Origin: MFD01275-c22 sp963705885
GTDB taxonomy: Bacteria > Actinomycetota > Actinomycetes > JACCUZ01
NCBI GenBank assembly: GCA_963705885.1
Contig: OY970120.1
Coordinates: 744,001 to 808,000, forward strand
Direction of reading: 5' to 3'
DNA length: 64,000 nucleotides
Each line of letters opens with the position of its first letter. Position 1 is the stretch's first letter. Below are positions 1 to 7,823 of this stretch, in pieces. Under the pieces are notes generated by a model. That model was not told the DNA's origin. It made no database searches and saw nothing but the letters and a program-made list of their open reading frames with translations. The position numbers and the translations under genes were made by a program.

Positions 1-1
1 G

Positions 2-367
2 CGACGGGCGTTCCTCGGTCCGACGCGATCGGTCGGACCCCGAGCCGCCTTCCACGACCTGATGTACGACGCGGCCCGGTCGCGTCCGCTGCTCGACGCC
101 GTCGAGGCCGCGCTGCGCGGGAGTCTGCGCGCCCGGCCGGTCCTCACGATCTTCGGGGAGCGCAACGACCCGATGCACTTCCAGCGCACCTGGCTGGAGC
201 TGTTCCCGGCCGCGCGGCAGGTCGTGGTCGCGAAGGGCAACCACTTCCCGATGTGCGACGACCCCGACCTCTTCGCGGCGTCGCTGCGCGAGTGGTGGCG
301 GGACGACGTGGCCGGGTCGGCCTCGCTCAGCCGGCGCGAGGGGACGCCAGCGCGACCGGGAGGGTGA
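2..367 (+). CDS. alpha/beta hydrolase, C-terminal part (5' end outside window)
   Basis: The reading frame is open from the left edge and ends at a TGA, so only the last roughly 120 residues are present. The visible part looks like the C-terminal third of an alpha/beta-hydrolase of the haloalkane-dehalogenase / epoxide-hydrolase type. A strand with PVLTIFGERND carries the usual late acidic residue, and a GNHFP segment supplies the likely catalytic histidine, followed by the helix DPDLFAASLREWW. The nucleophile and oxyanion region lie upstream of the window, so the substrate cannot be guessed. The last 41 bases overlap the convergent ATPase gene. The first in-frame ATG inside the window is at 62, but the hydrolase fold needs the residues before it. 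Confidence 0.75.
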   Translation, partial: RRAFLGPTRSVGPRAAFHDLMYDAARSRPLLDAVEAALRGSLRARPVLTIFGERNDPMHFQRTWLELFPAARQVVVAKGNHFPMCDDPDLFAASLREWWRDDVAGSASLSRREGTPARPGG

Positions 368-794
368 ACCACACGGTCTTGCCGTCGTCGTGCGCCTCGG
401 CGCCCCACCGGTCGCTGAAGCCCTCGACGAGCGCCAGGCCGCGGCCTCCGGGCCGGTCCGCGCTGTGCCCGTGCGACACCACGACGTCGCTGTCCTCGTC
501 GTGGTCGCCGACGCACACGAGCGCCTGGCCGTCGTCCACGACGACGACCAGCTGCACCGTGGTGCGGGCGTGCAGGATCGCGTTGGTGACCAGCTCGCTG
601 GCCAGCAGGACGGCGGTGTCGCGGTCCTCCTCGGCCACGCCGTCGAGCGCCTCGCGGACGAAGGAGCGCGCCTCGCGCACGGACGACGGCTCGGGGTCCA
701 GGGACAGGTGCCTGCGCACGGCGTCGGGGCCAGGCATCATCGGGGGTGCCGCCAGCCTCAGCACGGCGTCCCAGGACGCACTTGTCCCCGTCAT
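327..794 (-). CDS. RsbW-like ATP-binding protein (HATPase_c_2)
   Basis: The 155-residue protein is a stand-alone GHKL ATPase domain of the anti-sigma-factor / serine-kinase type common in actinobacteria. The N box is seen in the helix LLASELVTNAILHA, the G1 region in VCVGDHDEDS and the G2 loop in DRPGGRGLALVEGFSDRWG, which ends in the usual tryptophan-containing strand. Such proteins bind ATP and either phosphorylate an anti-anti-sigma partner or hold a sigma factor; no partner gene lies next to it here. It is transcribed alone, convergent with the hydrolase at the left edge and divergent from the thiamine transport operon. Domain assignment is firm, target unknown. A second family member sits at 36928-37407. 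Confidence 0.8.
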   Translation of the reverse strand: MTGTSASWDAVLRLAAPPMMPGPDAVRRHLSLDPEPSSVREARSFVREALDGVAEEDRDTAVLLASELVTNAILHARTTVQLVVVVDDGQALVCVGDHDEDSDVVVSHGHSADRPGGRGLALVEGFSDRWGAEAHDDGKTVWFTLPVALASPRAG

Positions 795-879
795 CCACAG
801 TAGTTACCCCGTCGTAACCGACCTACGCACGGCTCCGGGCACTGATCGGCGGCCGGCACGCTCCCGGCCGGGCGCGTGC

Positions 880-885
880 TAGCGT
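880..885 (+). promoter_or_regulatory. probable -10 hexamer for the thiamine transport operon
   Basis: TAGCGT lies about 30 bases before the 5' side of the riboswitch, a distance that fits transcription starting just ahead of the aptamer. No convincing -35 box is visible. The same hexamer precedes the trpB-like gene (20711-20716) and the AIM24 gene (24576-24581). Confidence 0.4.
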
Positions 886-912
886 CGCGGGCGTACGGAT
901 CCACCTCCAGAA

Positions 913-997
913 CCACAGGGGAGCGCTGCAGCGCTGAGAGTGCGGGCCCGCCCGCAGACCCTCCAACCTGATCTGGGTAATGCCAGCGCAGGGAGTC
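913..997 (+). promoter_or_regulatory. TPP riboswitch (thi box)
   Basis: The stretch carries the hallmarks of the thiamine-pyrophosphate aptamer in the right order: GGGGAGCGC, the invariant GCTGAGAGTG, a GC-rich variable stem, GACCC, and then the very conserved ACCTGATCTGGGTAATGCC followed by AGCGCAGGGAG. Only minor deviations from the consensus (GGGTAATGCC instead of GGATAATGCC) are present. It lies in the same orientation as ykoE, about 90 bases before its start, so TPP binding should switch off expression of the transporter. No obvious terminator with a U-run follows the aptamer, so control at the ribosome binding site (AGGAG at 1079-1083) is more likely, as in other high-GC actinobacteria; that point is inferred. 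Confidence 0.95.
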
Positions 998-1089
998 GGT
1001 TTCCACCCTGTCGTGACGGTCGCCTCCGGCGTCCGCCGCGGCGAGGGCTCAGAGCACGGCCGCCCCGTCCGACAGGACAGGAGCGAGAC

Positions 1090-1710
1090 ATGACCACCAC
1101 CACCGCGCCCCAGGCGCCGGCCGGCGCCGACCGCGCCACGTCGTCCTGGCGCACCGTCGACATCGTCGTCGCCTCGGCCATCGCCGTTGCCTTCGGCGTC
1201 GTCTTCTGGGCATGGGGCAACCTCTGGAACACCACCCAGTCGGCCTTCACCGCGTTCCCGCCGGCGCAGGGCTTCATGTACGGCGTGTGGCTGGTGCCCG
1301 GCGTCCTCGGCGCCCTCGTGGTCCGCAAGCGGGGCGCCGCGATCTACACCGCGCTGGTCGCCGCCACGGTGTCGGCCCTGCTGGGCACGGCGTGGGGACT
1401 GTCGGTCATCGCCTACGGCCTCGTCCAGGGCGCCGCCCCGGAGCTGGTCTTCGCGTTCGCGCTCTACCGCTCGTGGCGGCTGCCGACCGCCGTGGTCGCC
1501 GGCGCGGCCGCGGGTGCCTCGGCGGCCCTGCTGGACATCCTCTTCTACTACTCCGAGTGGTCGGGCGGCTGGCAGCTGACCTTCGCCGGGCTGCTCACCG
1601 TGTCGGCCGCGGTCATCGCCGGCCTCGGGTCCTGGCTGCTCGTGCGGGCGCTGGCCCGGACCGGGGTGCTCGCGCCGTTCGGCTCCGGCCGCGACCAGGC
1701 CCGCGTCTGA
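1090..1710 (+). CDS. ykoE: ECF transporter substrate-binding subunit, YkoE family (thiamine precursor)
   Basis: This 206-residue integral membrane protein has five or six hydrophobic segments and matches the YkoE family of ECF S components, which bind thiamine or its hydroxymethylpyrimidine precursor. The aromatic-rich GVVFWAWGNLWNTTQSAF and the GFMYGVWLVPGVLGALVVRK stretches are typical of the family. The TPP riboswitch upstream and the ATPase and EcfT genes downstream confirm the role. An ATG with AGGAG seven bases ahead gives a good start; a longer in-frame reading back to 940 would run through the riboswitch and is rejected. Its TGA overlaps the start of the ATPase gene. Confidence 0.9.
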   Translation: MTTTTAPQAPAGADRATSSWRTVDIVVASAIAVAFGVVFWAWGNLWNTTQSAFTAFPPAQGFMYGVWLVPGVLGALVVRKRGAAIYTALVAATVSALLGTAWGLSVIAYGLVQGAAPELVFAFALYRSWRLPTAVVAGAAAGASAALLDILFYYSEWSGGWQLTFAGLLTVSAAVIAGLGSWLLVRALARTGVLAPFGSGRDQARV

Positions 1711-3173
1711 CCGGCCCCGCACCGGTCGGCGTCGAGGTACGCGGCTGGGGGTGGCGGCACGGCGGCCGGCAGGCCTGGGCTCTGCGCGGCGTCGACCTGC
1801 GGGTCGAGCCCGGCGAGCGGGTGCTCCTGCTCGGCCCGTCGGGGTCGGGCAAGAGCACCTTCCTGGCGGCGCTGGCCGGCCTGCTCGACCCCGCCGACGC
1901 GGGTGAGGAGGAGGGCAGCGTCCGGCTCGACGGCCGACCCGCCCGCGAGGCCCGGGCCCGGGCCGGCCTGGTGCTGCAGGACCCCGAGGCGGCTCTGGTC
2001 ATGGCCCGGGCCGGCGACGACGTCGCGTTCGGGCTGGAGAACCGCGGGGTCCCGACCGACGAGATCTGGCGCCGGGTCGACGAGGCCCTGGCCGCCGTGG
2101 GGTTCCCGTACGGCCGCGACGCGCCCACCGGCGCCCTCTCCGGCGGCGAGCAGCAGCGGCTCGCCCTCGCCGGCATCCTCGCGCTGCGCCCCGGCCTGCT
2201 GCTGCTCGACGAGGTGACCGCCAACCTCGACCCGGCCGGTGCCGCGCTGGTGCGCACGGTCCTCGCCGACGTCCTCGCCGCCACCGGCGCGACGTGCGTG
2301 ATGGTCGAGCACCGGGTCGAGCAGGTCGTCGGCCTCGCGACCCGGGCGGTCGTGCTCGAGCCGGGCGCGGGCGTCGTCGAGGACGGCGCGCCCGACGACG
2401 TGTTCGGTCGCGCGGGCGAGGCCCTCGCCGCCCGTGGGGTGTGGGTGCCGGGCCGGCATCCCGCCGTACGTCGCCGTGCCGCGTCTCCACCCGGCGAGCC
2501 CCTTCTCGCGGCGCGGGGTACGTCCTTCCGCTACCCGGCTGCGACCACCGACGCCCTCCGGCCCACCGACGTCGCGCTCGCAGCGGGCGAGGCCCTGGCG
2601 CTCACCGGCCCGAACGGGTCGGGCAAGTCGACGCTCGCGCTCGCGGTGGCCGGGCTGCTGCGCCCGACCGGCGGCACGGTGACCGCCTGCCCGGCGCTGG
2701 ACCCTCCGCCGGACGACCGCCCGCTGTGGCGATGGCGCGGCCGCGACCTGGTGACCCGCATCGGCACCGTGTTCCAGGACCCCGAGCACCAGTTCGTCAC
2801 GTCGACCGTGCGCGACGAGCTGCTGCTCGGGCCGCGCCGGGCCGGTGTCCCCGACAGCGCGGCAGCCGCCCGGGCGCTCGAGCTCATGGACCGGCTGGGG
2901 CTGACGCGCCTCGCCGCGGCCAACCCCTACACCCTCTCGGGCGGGGAGAAGCGGCGCCTGTCGGTCGCGACCGCGATCGCGACGGCGCCGAGGGTCGTGG
3001 TGTGCGACGAGCCGACCTACGGTCAGGACGCGCTGACCTGGGCGGCGCTCGCGACGCTGCTCGCGGACCTGCGCGACGACGGCTGCGGGCTGGTCGTCGT
3101 GACCCACGACGAGGCCCTGGTCGAGGCCCTTGCCGACGCGCGCCTGGCGCTCGGGGTGGGCGGTCGGCCGTGA
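1707..3173 (+). CDS. ykoD: ECF transporter ATPase with two fused nucleotide-binding domains (YkoD type)
   Basis: The protein (about 488 residues) contains two complete ABC ATPase domains in one chain. The first has its Walker A GPSGSGKST at residues 43-51, signature LSGGEQQR near 145 and Walker B ending in LLLDE near 170. The second has GPNGSGKST near 303, LSGGEKRR near 410 and VVVCDEPT near 433. This double arrangement is that of YkoD, which energises uptake through YkoE and YkoC. No ATG, GTG or TTG lies where the first beta strand demands a start. A CTG at 1707 overlaps the ykoE stop (CTGA) and is the best candidate; the nearest in-frame GTG (1557) would add 50 residues inside ykoE. The gene ends in a GTGA overlap with ykoC. 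Confidence 0.88.
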   Translation: MTGPAPVGVEVRGWGWRHGGRQAWALRGVDLRVEPGERVLLLGPSGSGKSTFLAALAGLLDPADAGEEEGSVRLDGRPAREARARAGLVLQDPEAALVMARAGDDVAFGLENRGVPTDEIWRRVDEALAAVGFPYGRDAPTGALSGGEQQRLALAGILALRPGLLLLDEVTANLDPAGAALVRTVLADVLAATGATCVMVEHRVEQVVGLATRAVVLEPGAGVVEDGAPDDVFGRAGEALAARGVWVPGRHPAVRRRAASPPGEPLLAARGTSFRYPAATTDALRPTDVALAAGEALALTGPNGSGKSTLALAVAGLLRPTGGTVTACPALDPPPDDRPLWRWRGRDLVTRIGTVFQDPEHQFVTSTVRDELLLGPRRAGVPDSAAAARALELMDRLGLTRLAAANPYTLSGGEKRRLSVATAIATAPRVVVCDEPTYGQDALTWAALATLLADLRDDGCGLVVVTHDEALVEALADARLALGVGGRP

Positions 3174-3970
3174 GCGTCCTCGTGCCGCTGGCACCCGACC
3201 CGGGCACCGCGCTGGCCCGCCGCAACCCGGTCGCGAAGATCACCGCCGCGCTTGTCGTGACCGTCGGGCTGCTCGTCACGCTCGACCCCGTGACGCCGGG
3301 GGTGCTGCTGCTGATCGAGGCTGCCGCGTTCCCGCTCAGCGGGGTGCGCCCGTCGGTGCTGCTGCGGCGGTCGTGGCCGTTGCTCGTCGGCATCGCCGGC
3401 GTCAGCGTCGCCAACGTCGTCGCGATCGGGCGGGGCGACGTGCTGCTCGACCTCGGCCCGGTCGAGGTGACGACGACGGGCGTGGAGACGGCTCTGTCGG
3501 TGGCGCTGCGGCTGCTCGCGGTCACCCTGCCGGGCATCGTGGTGCTGGCCGCGACCGACCCGATGGACCTCGCGGACGCGCTCGTGCAGCGGTGGAGGGT
3601 CCCGGCCCGCTTCGCCTACGGCGCGCTGGCCGCGCTCCGGCTGCTGCCGCTGCTGTCGACGGACTGGCACATGATCGCCCGGGCGCGTCGAGCACGGGGG
3701 CTGGACGCCGGGTGGTCGCCGGTTGCGCAGCTGCGTGCGTTCGTCGGCCAGGTCTTCGCGGTGCTCGTCGCGGCCGTGCGGCGGGGCGTGCGGCTGGCGG
3801 CGGCGATGGAGGCCCGCGGGTTCGGCGCGACGGACGTGCCCCGCTCGGTGGCCAGGCCCCAGCCGATGCGGGGCGGCGACTGGATCCTGATCGCGGCCAC
3901 GGTGGGTGCTGTCCTGACCGCGACCGCGGTGTCCGTCGCCGTCGGCTCCTGGCGGCTGCCGTTCGCCTGA
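3170..3970 (+). CDS. ykoC: ECF transporter transmembrane subunit (EcfT / YkoC)
   Basis: The 266-residue protein is the membrane scaffold of the ECF transporter. It has an N-terminal DPGTALARRNPVAKI segment, several hydrophobic helices, and two Ala-Arg-Gly coupling motifs in the cytoplasmic helices, seen as RARRARGLDAGW and AMEARGFG, which contact the two ATPase domains. GTG at 3170 overlaps the ATPase stop by four bases, so the three proteins are translationally coupled. The gene ends ten bases before the convergent hydrolase gene, and no terminator is visible in that short space. Confidence 0.9.
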   Translation: MSVLVPLAPDPGTALARRNPVAKITAALVVTVGLLVTLDPVTPGVLLLIEAAAFPLSGVRPSVLLRRSWPLLVGIAGVSVANVVAIGRGDVLLDLGPVEVTTTGVETALSVALRLLAVTLPGIVVLAATDPMDLADALVQRWRVPARFAYGALAALRLLPLLSTDWHMIARARRARGLDAGWSPVAQLRAFVGQVFAVLVAAVRRGVRLAAAMEARGFGATDVPRSVARPQPMRGGDWILIAATVGAVLTATAVSVAVGSWRLPFA

Positions 3971-3980
3971 TGCCGAGCCG

Positions 3981-5402
3981 TCACCGGAGCAGGAAGTCGC
4001 GCACGACGGCGCGGCCGCGACCCGGGCGGGCGGTGACGATGTGCCCCGCGCCGCGCACCACCTCGACGCGGGACCGGGGGAGGTCCGCGGCGGTGCTCGT
4101 CACCGCCGACTCGAGCGGCGTCGCGAGGTCGCGGTCGCCGACGAGGCGCAGCACGGGGATGTCGGCGAGGTCCGCGCGGCCTCCGGAGAGGACGACCCGC
4201 GACGGCTCGACCGGGGGCCACGCGCGGCACTCCTCGACAGCGCTGCCACGCAGGACGGTCTCGCGGTCGAACGGGTACAGGTCCGCGGCCGGCAAGCGGT
4301 CGACCGCCCGCCGGGCCGCTGCGGCGCGGGACCGGACGGCGGCGTCGGAGCGGCCCCAGGGGAACCGCTGGTCGGCGCAGAGGGCGCTGGCGTGCAGACC
4401 GGCTGAGAACACCTCGGGCGGGCTGCCGGAACCGGTGCGGTATGCGTCCAGCAGCCGGTCGAGCTCGCCGCGGTCGCCCCCGGCGGCGGACCGCAGCGCC
4501 GGGAGGAGCGAGTCGTACGACGGCGACACCGTGCTCATCGCCCGCACGAGCTCGAGGAGGTCGGCGCCGTCACCGTCGCGGGCCACCACCGCGGCCAGGT
4601 CGGCCGAGGGGTCGCCCGCACAGTCACGCGCGGCCGAGCAGGCGAGCCGGAGGACTCTCGGTGTGGCCGCGACCGCGTCGGCGCGCAGCGTGTCGGAGCC
4701 GGTCAGCGGGATCGGCGAGTCCAGCGCCAGCGCCGTCGTGCGAGCGGGGTGCCTGGCGGCGTACTGCTGCGCCACGAAGGTCCCGTAGCTCACCGCGAAC
4801 AGCGACCACCCCGGCACGTCGAGAGCCACGCGGAGCGCGTCGAGGTCGGCCACGACGTCGTCGGTGCCGTAGAGCGCGCGGGTCGCGCCGAGGGTCTTCG
4901 CGCACGCGACGACGGCGCCCTCCGACGGCGTGAAGCGGACACCGGTCGAGCGCTGCAGCGCGGGGCAGCGCAGGGCCGACGGACCGGTGCCGCGCTGGTC
5001 GACCACCACGACCCGGTAGGCGGCGACGACGTCCGGGCCGAGGCGGTCGAGCAGCACCGGTCCCAGCGGGGCGCCGGCCGCACCGGGCCCGCCGTTGAGG
5101 GCGACGAGGACGCCGCGGGGTGCCGTGGCGTCGGTCTCGACCGAGACCTGGAGCCGCAGCTGCTCGCCGTCGGGCCGTTCGTGGTCGAGAGGCACCGGGA
5201 GCTCGCCGCAGGTGAACCCGCCGCGGCAGGCATAGGCGTCCTGCAGGCCCGCCGGGGCGGCAGGGGGCGCGACCGCCGTGGTCGCCGGGCGGGCGTCACC
5301 GGGCCGTAGCGGAACCGGCCGGTCGGGTGCCCCGGTGCACCCGGCGGCGGCGAGGGCCCCGGCGACGAGCACGGACGTGAGTCGTCGCCCGGCCCCGTCC
5401 AT
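3981..5402 (-). CDS. secreted alpha/beta-hydrolase lipoprotein (tripeptidyl aminopeptidase-like)
   Basis: The 473-residue protein starts with a lipoprotein signal peptide whose lipobox is LAAAGC, so it should be anchored to the outer face of the membrane. The mature part resembles the actinobacterial tripeptidyl aminopeptidase / proline iminopeptidase group. An oxyanion-hole stretch LNGGPGAAG is followed by VVVDQRGTG, the nucleophile elbow FAVSYGTF with Ser205, a late LRLVGDRDLATP (acid residue) and GAGHIV (histidine near 453). These enzymes release short peptides from the N terminus of substrates; the real substrate is unknown. The start codon lies eight bases after a TAGGCT hexamer, pointing to leaderless transcription. 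It is convergent with ykoC. Confidence 0.82.
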   Translation of the reverse strand: MDGAGRRLTSVLVAGALAAAGCTGAPDRPVPLRPGDARPATTAVAPPAAPAGLQDAYACRGGFTCGELPVPLDHERPDGEQLRLQVSVETDATAPRGVLVALNGGPGAAGAPLGPVLLDRLGPDVVAAYRVVVVDQRGTGPSALRCPALQRSTGVRFTPSEGAVVACAKTLGATRALYGTDDVVADLDALRVALDVPGWSLFAVSYGTFVAQQYAARHPARTTALALDSPIPLTGSDTLRADAVAATPRVLRLACSAARDCAGDPSADLAAVVARDGDGADLLELVRAMSTVSPSYDSLLPALRSAAGGDRGELDRLLDAYRTGSGSPPEVFSAGLHASALCADQRFPWGRSDAAVRSRAAAARRAVDRLPAADLYPFDRETVLRGSAVEECRAWPPVEPSRVVLSGGRADLADIPVLRLVGDRDLATPLESAVTSTAADLPRSRVEVVRGAGHIVTARPGRGRAVVRDFLLR

Positions 5403-5410
5403 GGGGCCAG

Positions 5411-5416
5411 AGCCTA
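5411..5416 (-). promoter_or_regulatory. -10 hexamer of a probable leaderless promoter, overlapping a stop codon
   Basis: Read on the minus strand this is TAGGCT, eight bases before the hydrolase ATG. Its first three bases are the TAG stop codon of the upstream MpaB gene, so one trinucleotide ends one gene and forms part of the next gene's promoter. Confidence 0.55.
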
Positions 5417-6274
5417 GGCGCGGACAGCCGTCCGGCGGTGCGCGGCCTGCGCGGCGGGGCTGGGCCCGAGGACCACGGAGAGCAGGCGCGTCGCCGCCTT
5501 CCCGATCACGTGCGCCGGAGGTGCGGGGAGCACGGGCCGGGCGGTCAGCAGCGGCCGCAGCGACGGCGGCAGCGACGACGCGGCGGCCGCGGCGACGACC
5601 CGGTAGGGCACCCGGACGTGGGGTGGCAGCGGCGGGTCCATGAGGAACCGGTGGGCGACCGCGGTCTCGGGCGTCACCCGCAGTGCCGGCCGGTAGTGGT
5701 CCCAGGCCGCCGAAAGCCCGGCGGCGTCGCGGGGGACGTGCGCGGCGTCGAGGTGCTCACCGACCACCGCCGTGTCCGCGAGGTAGGCGTCGAGGTCGAA
5801 CGGCGTACGTCCGAACCGCGCGACCGAGTCGGCCATCGAGTCCGCGAGCGCGAGGTGGACCCAGCCCAGCAGGTCGGGGTCGCCGGCGTCGTACGGCTCC
5901 CCGGTCGGCGTCGTGCCACGCACCGGCGCGTGGGCCCGGCGCACCCGCTCGCAGGCCGCCGTCGCCTGCTCGCTGGTGCCGAACGTCGTGACGGTGACGA
6001 ACGACGCGGTCCGCTGCAGCCGGCTCTCGGGGTCCTCGCGGTAGGCCGAGTGCTGGTCGAAGCCGGCCAGCACCGTGGGGTGCATGGCCTGGACGAGCAG
6101 TGCGCGCACGCCTCCGACGAGGGTGGCCGCGTCGGCGTGCACCGACCAGATCGTCGAGCCGGGACCGAACCAGCCGTCGTCCCCCGGCTCGCCCATCCGG
6201 CGGACCCAGGGCGCGACGCCGTCGGCGTGGCCGGTCAGCAGGGTACGGACGACGGCGCGGGGCGATCTGGGCAC
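5414..6274 (-). CDS. MpaB / DUF2236 family oxygenase
   Basis: The 286-residue protein belongs to the DUF2236 family, which includes the heme-dependent latex-clearing protein and MpaB. Recognisable stretches are the N-terminal GPGSTIWSVHADAATLVGGVRALLVQAMHP, the FDQHSAYREDPESRLQRT segment, the FGTSEQA helix and the central GDPDLLGWVHLALADSMADS. Family members oxidise bulky hydrophobic or terpenoid substrates; no substrate can be named here. GTG at 6274 has a good AAGGGA six bases upstream. It lies 37 bases after cvnD on the same strand, in the place where conservons often carry a cytochrome P450 gene, and so may be the effector oxygenase of that operon. Confidence 0.82.
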   Translation of the reverse strand: MPRSPRAVVRTLLTGHADGVAPWVRRMGEPGDDGWFGPGSTIWSVHADAATLVGGVRALLVQAMHPTVLAGFDQHSAYREDPESRLQRTASFVTVTTFGTSEQATAACERVRRAHAPVRGTTPTGEPYDAGDPDLLGWVHLALADSMADSVARFGRTPFDLDAYLADTAVVGEHLDAAHVPRDAAGLSAAWDHYRPALRVTPETAVAHRFLMDPPLPPHVRVPYRVVAAAAASSLPPSLRPLLTARPVLPAPPAHVIGKAATRLLSVVLGPSPAAQAAHRRTAVRA

Positions 6275-6311
6275 GCTTTCCCTTACCCACCGCGCCGGGG
6301 GACGGATGCGG

Positions 6312-6932
6312 TCAGGCCTGCATGCGCGCCATGGCGAGCGTCACCAGCGTGATCAGCGCCTGCTTGGTCGCGGCCCGGTCGCGGGCGTCGGTGTAGAACA
6401 CCGGGACCTCGGGCCTGATCGCGAGCGCCTCGCGGACCGAGTCGAGGTCGTGCTTGGCGACGCCGTCGAAACAGTTGACCGCGAGCACGAACGGGATCTG
6501 CCGGGCCTCGAAGTAGTCGACCGCGTCGAAGCACGACTCCAGCCGCTCGGTGTCCACCAGCACGACCGCGCCGATCGCCCCGGTCACCAGGTCGTCCCAC
6601 ATGAACTGGAACCGGTCCTGCCCGGGAGTCCCGAACAGGTACAGCCACAGGTCGCCGGGCAGCGCGATGCGCCCGAAGTCCATCGCCACGGTCGTCGAGG
6701 TCTTGCGGTCCGTCACCCCGCCGGCGTCGTCGACGCCCACGCTGTGCTCGGTCATCGCGGCCTCGGTCGAGAGCGGCTCGATGTCGGAGATCGAGCCGAT
6801 GAAGGTGGTCTTGCCGACCGCGAACCCGCCGGCGACGACGATCTTGACCGTCACCGGGGCGATCGGCGACGCGGCGACCGGAGGCGCCGGGCGCGCGGGC
6901 TGCGCCACCACGTCAGAGCGAGGAAATGCCAT
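6312..6932 (-). CDS. cvnD: conservon GTPase CvnD (MglA-like small GTPase)
   Basis: The 206-residue protein is a Ras/MglA-like GTPase of the kind that closes the conservon operon. After a short variable head it has VKIVVAGGFAVGKTTFIGSI (P loop), the LFGTPGQDRFQFMWDDL switch II region with the usual DxxG-like GTPGQ, and AVNCFDG, the N(C/K)xD-like base-recognition motif. It binds GTP and is thought to be controlled by the roadblock protein CvnB. The ATG at 6932 lies inside the end of cvnC (20-base overlap), which agrees with the usual cvnC-cvnD organisation; a longer start at 7028 would be entirely within cvnC and is rejected. Confidence 0.92.
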   Translation of the reverse strand: MAFPRSDVVAQPARPAPPVAASPIAPVTVKIVVAGGFAVGKTTFIGSISDIEPLSTEAAMTEHSVGVDDAGGVTDRKTSTTVAMDFGRIALPGDLWLYLFGTPGQDRFQFMWDDLVTGAIGAVVLVDTERLESCFDAVDYFEARQIPFVLAVNCFDGVAKHDLDSVREALAIRPEVPVFYTDARDRAATKQALITLVTLAMARMQA

Positions 6933-7323
6933 TGAGAACACTCTCCAGGACCTTGAGGTTGGTGGCAGGCGCCGACGCGGTGGGCGAGCCGGAGTGCACG
7001 ACGAGCAGGCCCTCGTCGGCGAGGTCACCGACGACGACCCGCACGACGCCCAGGGGCAGGGACAGGTGCGCGGAGAGCTCGGCCACCGAGAGGATCCGGT
7101 CGGCGATGAGCTCGAGGATGCGCCGGCGCTCGGCCGTGCCGACCGGGTCGCGGGCGCCGGGCACCCCGAGCACGAGTGCCTCCAGCGCGAGGTCCGAGCG
7201 GCCGCGGGTGCGCCCCCGGGTCAGCGCGTACGGGCGGACGACGCGAGCGTCCTCGACCAGGTCGTCGTCGTAGAGGTCGTGGGCGAAGCCACGTCCCGCG
7301 CCGTCAGTGTTCTCGTCGGCCAC
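6913..7323 (-). CDS. cvnC: conservon protein CvnC (DUF742)
   Basis: The 136-residue protein is a typical DUF742 member: an acidic N terminus, the DARVVRPYALTRGRTR stretch that defines the family, and a winged-helix-like half with ELIADRILSVAELSAHLSLPLGVVRVVVGDLADEGLL. The C-terminal half resembles a helix-turn-helix domain, but DNA binding has not been settled for the family. It sits between the roadblock gene (six bases upstream) and the GTPase gene (overlapping), and probably belongs to the membrane-linked conservon complex. Confidence 0.92.
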   Translation of the reverse strand: MADENTDGAGRGFAHDLYDDDLVEDARVVRPYALTRGRTRGRSDLALEALVLGVPGARDPVGTAERRRILELIADRILSVAELSAHLSLPLGVVRVVVGDLADEGLLVVHSGSPTASAPATNLKVLESVLNGISSL

Positions 7324-7329
7324 CCCGGA

Positions 7330-7794
7330 TCACCCCTCCGCACCCACGGTCGCGGCGCGCGGGGTGGAGGAGTCGACGGGCAGCCGGGAGCGCATCTCGC
7401 TCACCAGCGCCGGCGTCATCGTCGCCTCGGCGCGGCTGACCAGCAGGGTCATCTCGTAGCCCACCATCCCGACGTCGCACGTCGCGTCCGCAGCCACCGC
7501 GAGGACCGAGCCGTCGCTGATGCTCGTGGTGAACAGGAACAGCTCGTCCATCTCGACGATCGCCTGGCGCACGCCGCCGGCACCCAGCTGCCGGGCGGCA
7601 CCGCGCGTCAGGCTCGACAGCCCGGACACGATGGCCGCCAGCTGGTCGCCCTGGGTGCGGTCGAGCTCGTGCGACATGGACATGAGCAGCCCGTCCGCCG
7701 ACACGACCAGCGTGTGCCGGACACCGGGGACGCTCTTCACGAAGTTGCCCAGCAGCCAGCTGAAGTTGGCCGCCTCGGTGCTGAGGGTGCTCAC
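7330..7794 (-). CDS. cvnB: conservon roadblock/LC7 protein CvnB
   Basis: The 154-residue protein is a roadblock/LC7 domain protein similar to MglB, the GTPase-activating partner of MglA. The N-terminal helix NFSWLLGNFVKSVPGVRHTLVVSADG leads into the domain's beta strands (LLMSMSHEL, EMDELFLFTTSISDGSVLAVAADATCDVG). It is expected to regulate CvnD and to dock to CvnA. It begins 29 bases after the cvnA stop and ends six bases before cvnC, in one operon. Confidence 0.92.
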   Translation of the reverse strand: MSTLSTEAANFSWLLGNFVKSVPGVRHTLVVSADGLLMSMSHELDRTQGDQLAAIVSGLSSLTRGAARQLGAGGVRQAIVEMDELFLFTTSISDGSVLAVAADATCDVGMVGYEMTLLVSRAEATMTPALVSEMRSRLPVDSSTPRAATVGAEG

Positions 7795-7823
7795 GGGTGA
7801 CGTTCCTTCGCTCGGTGGGGTGG

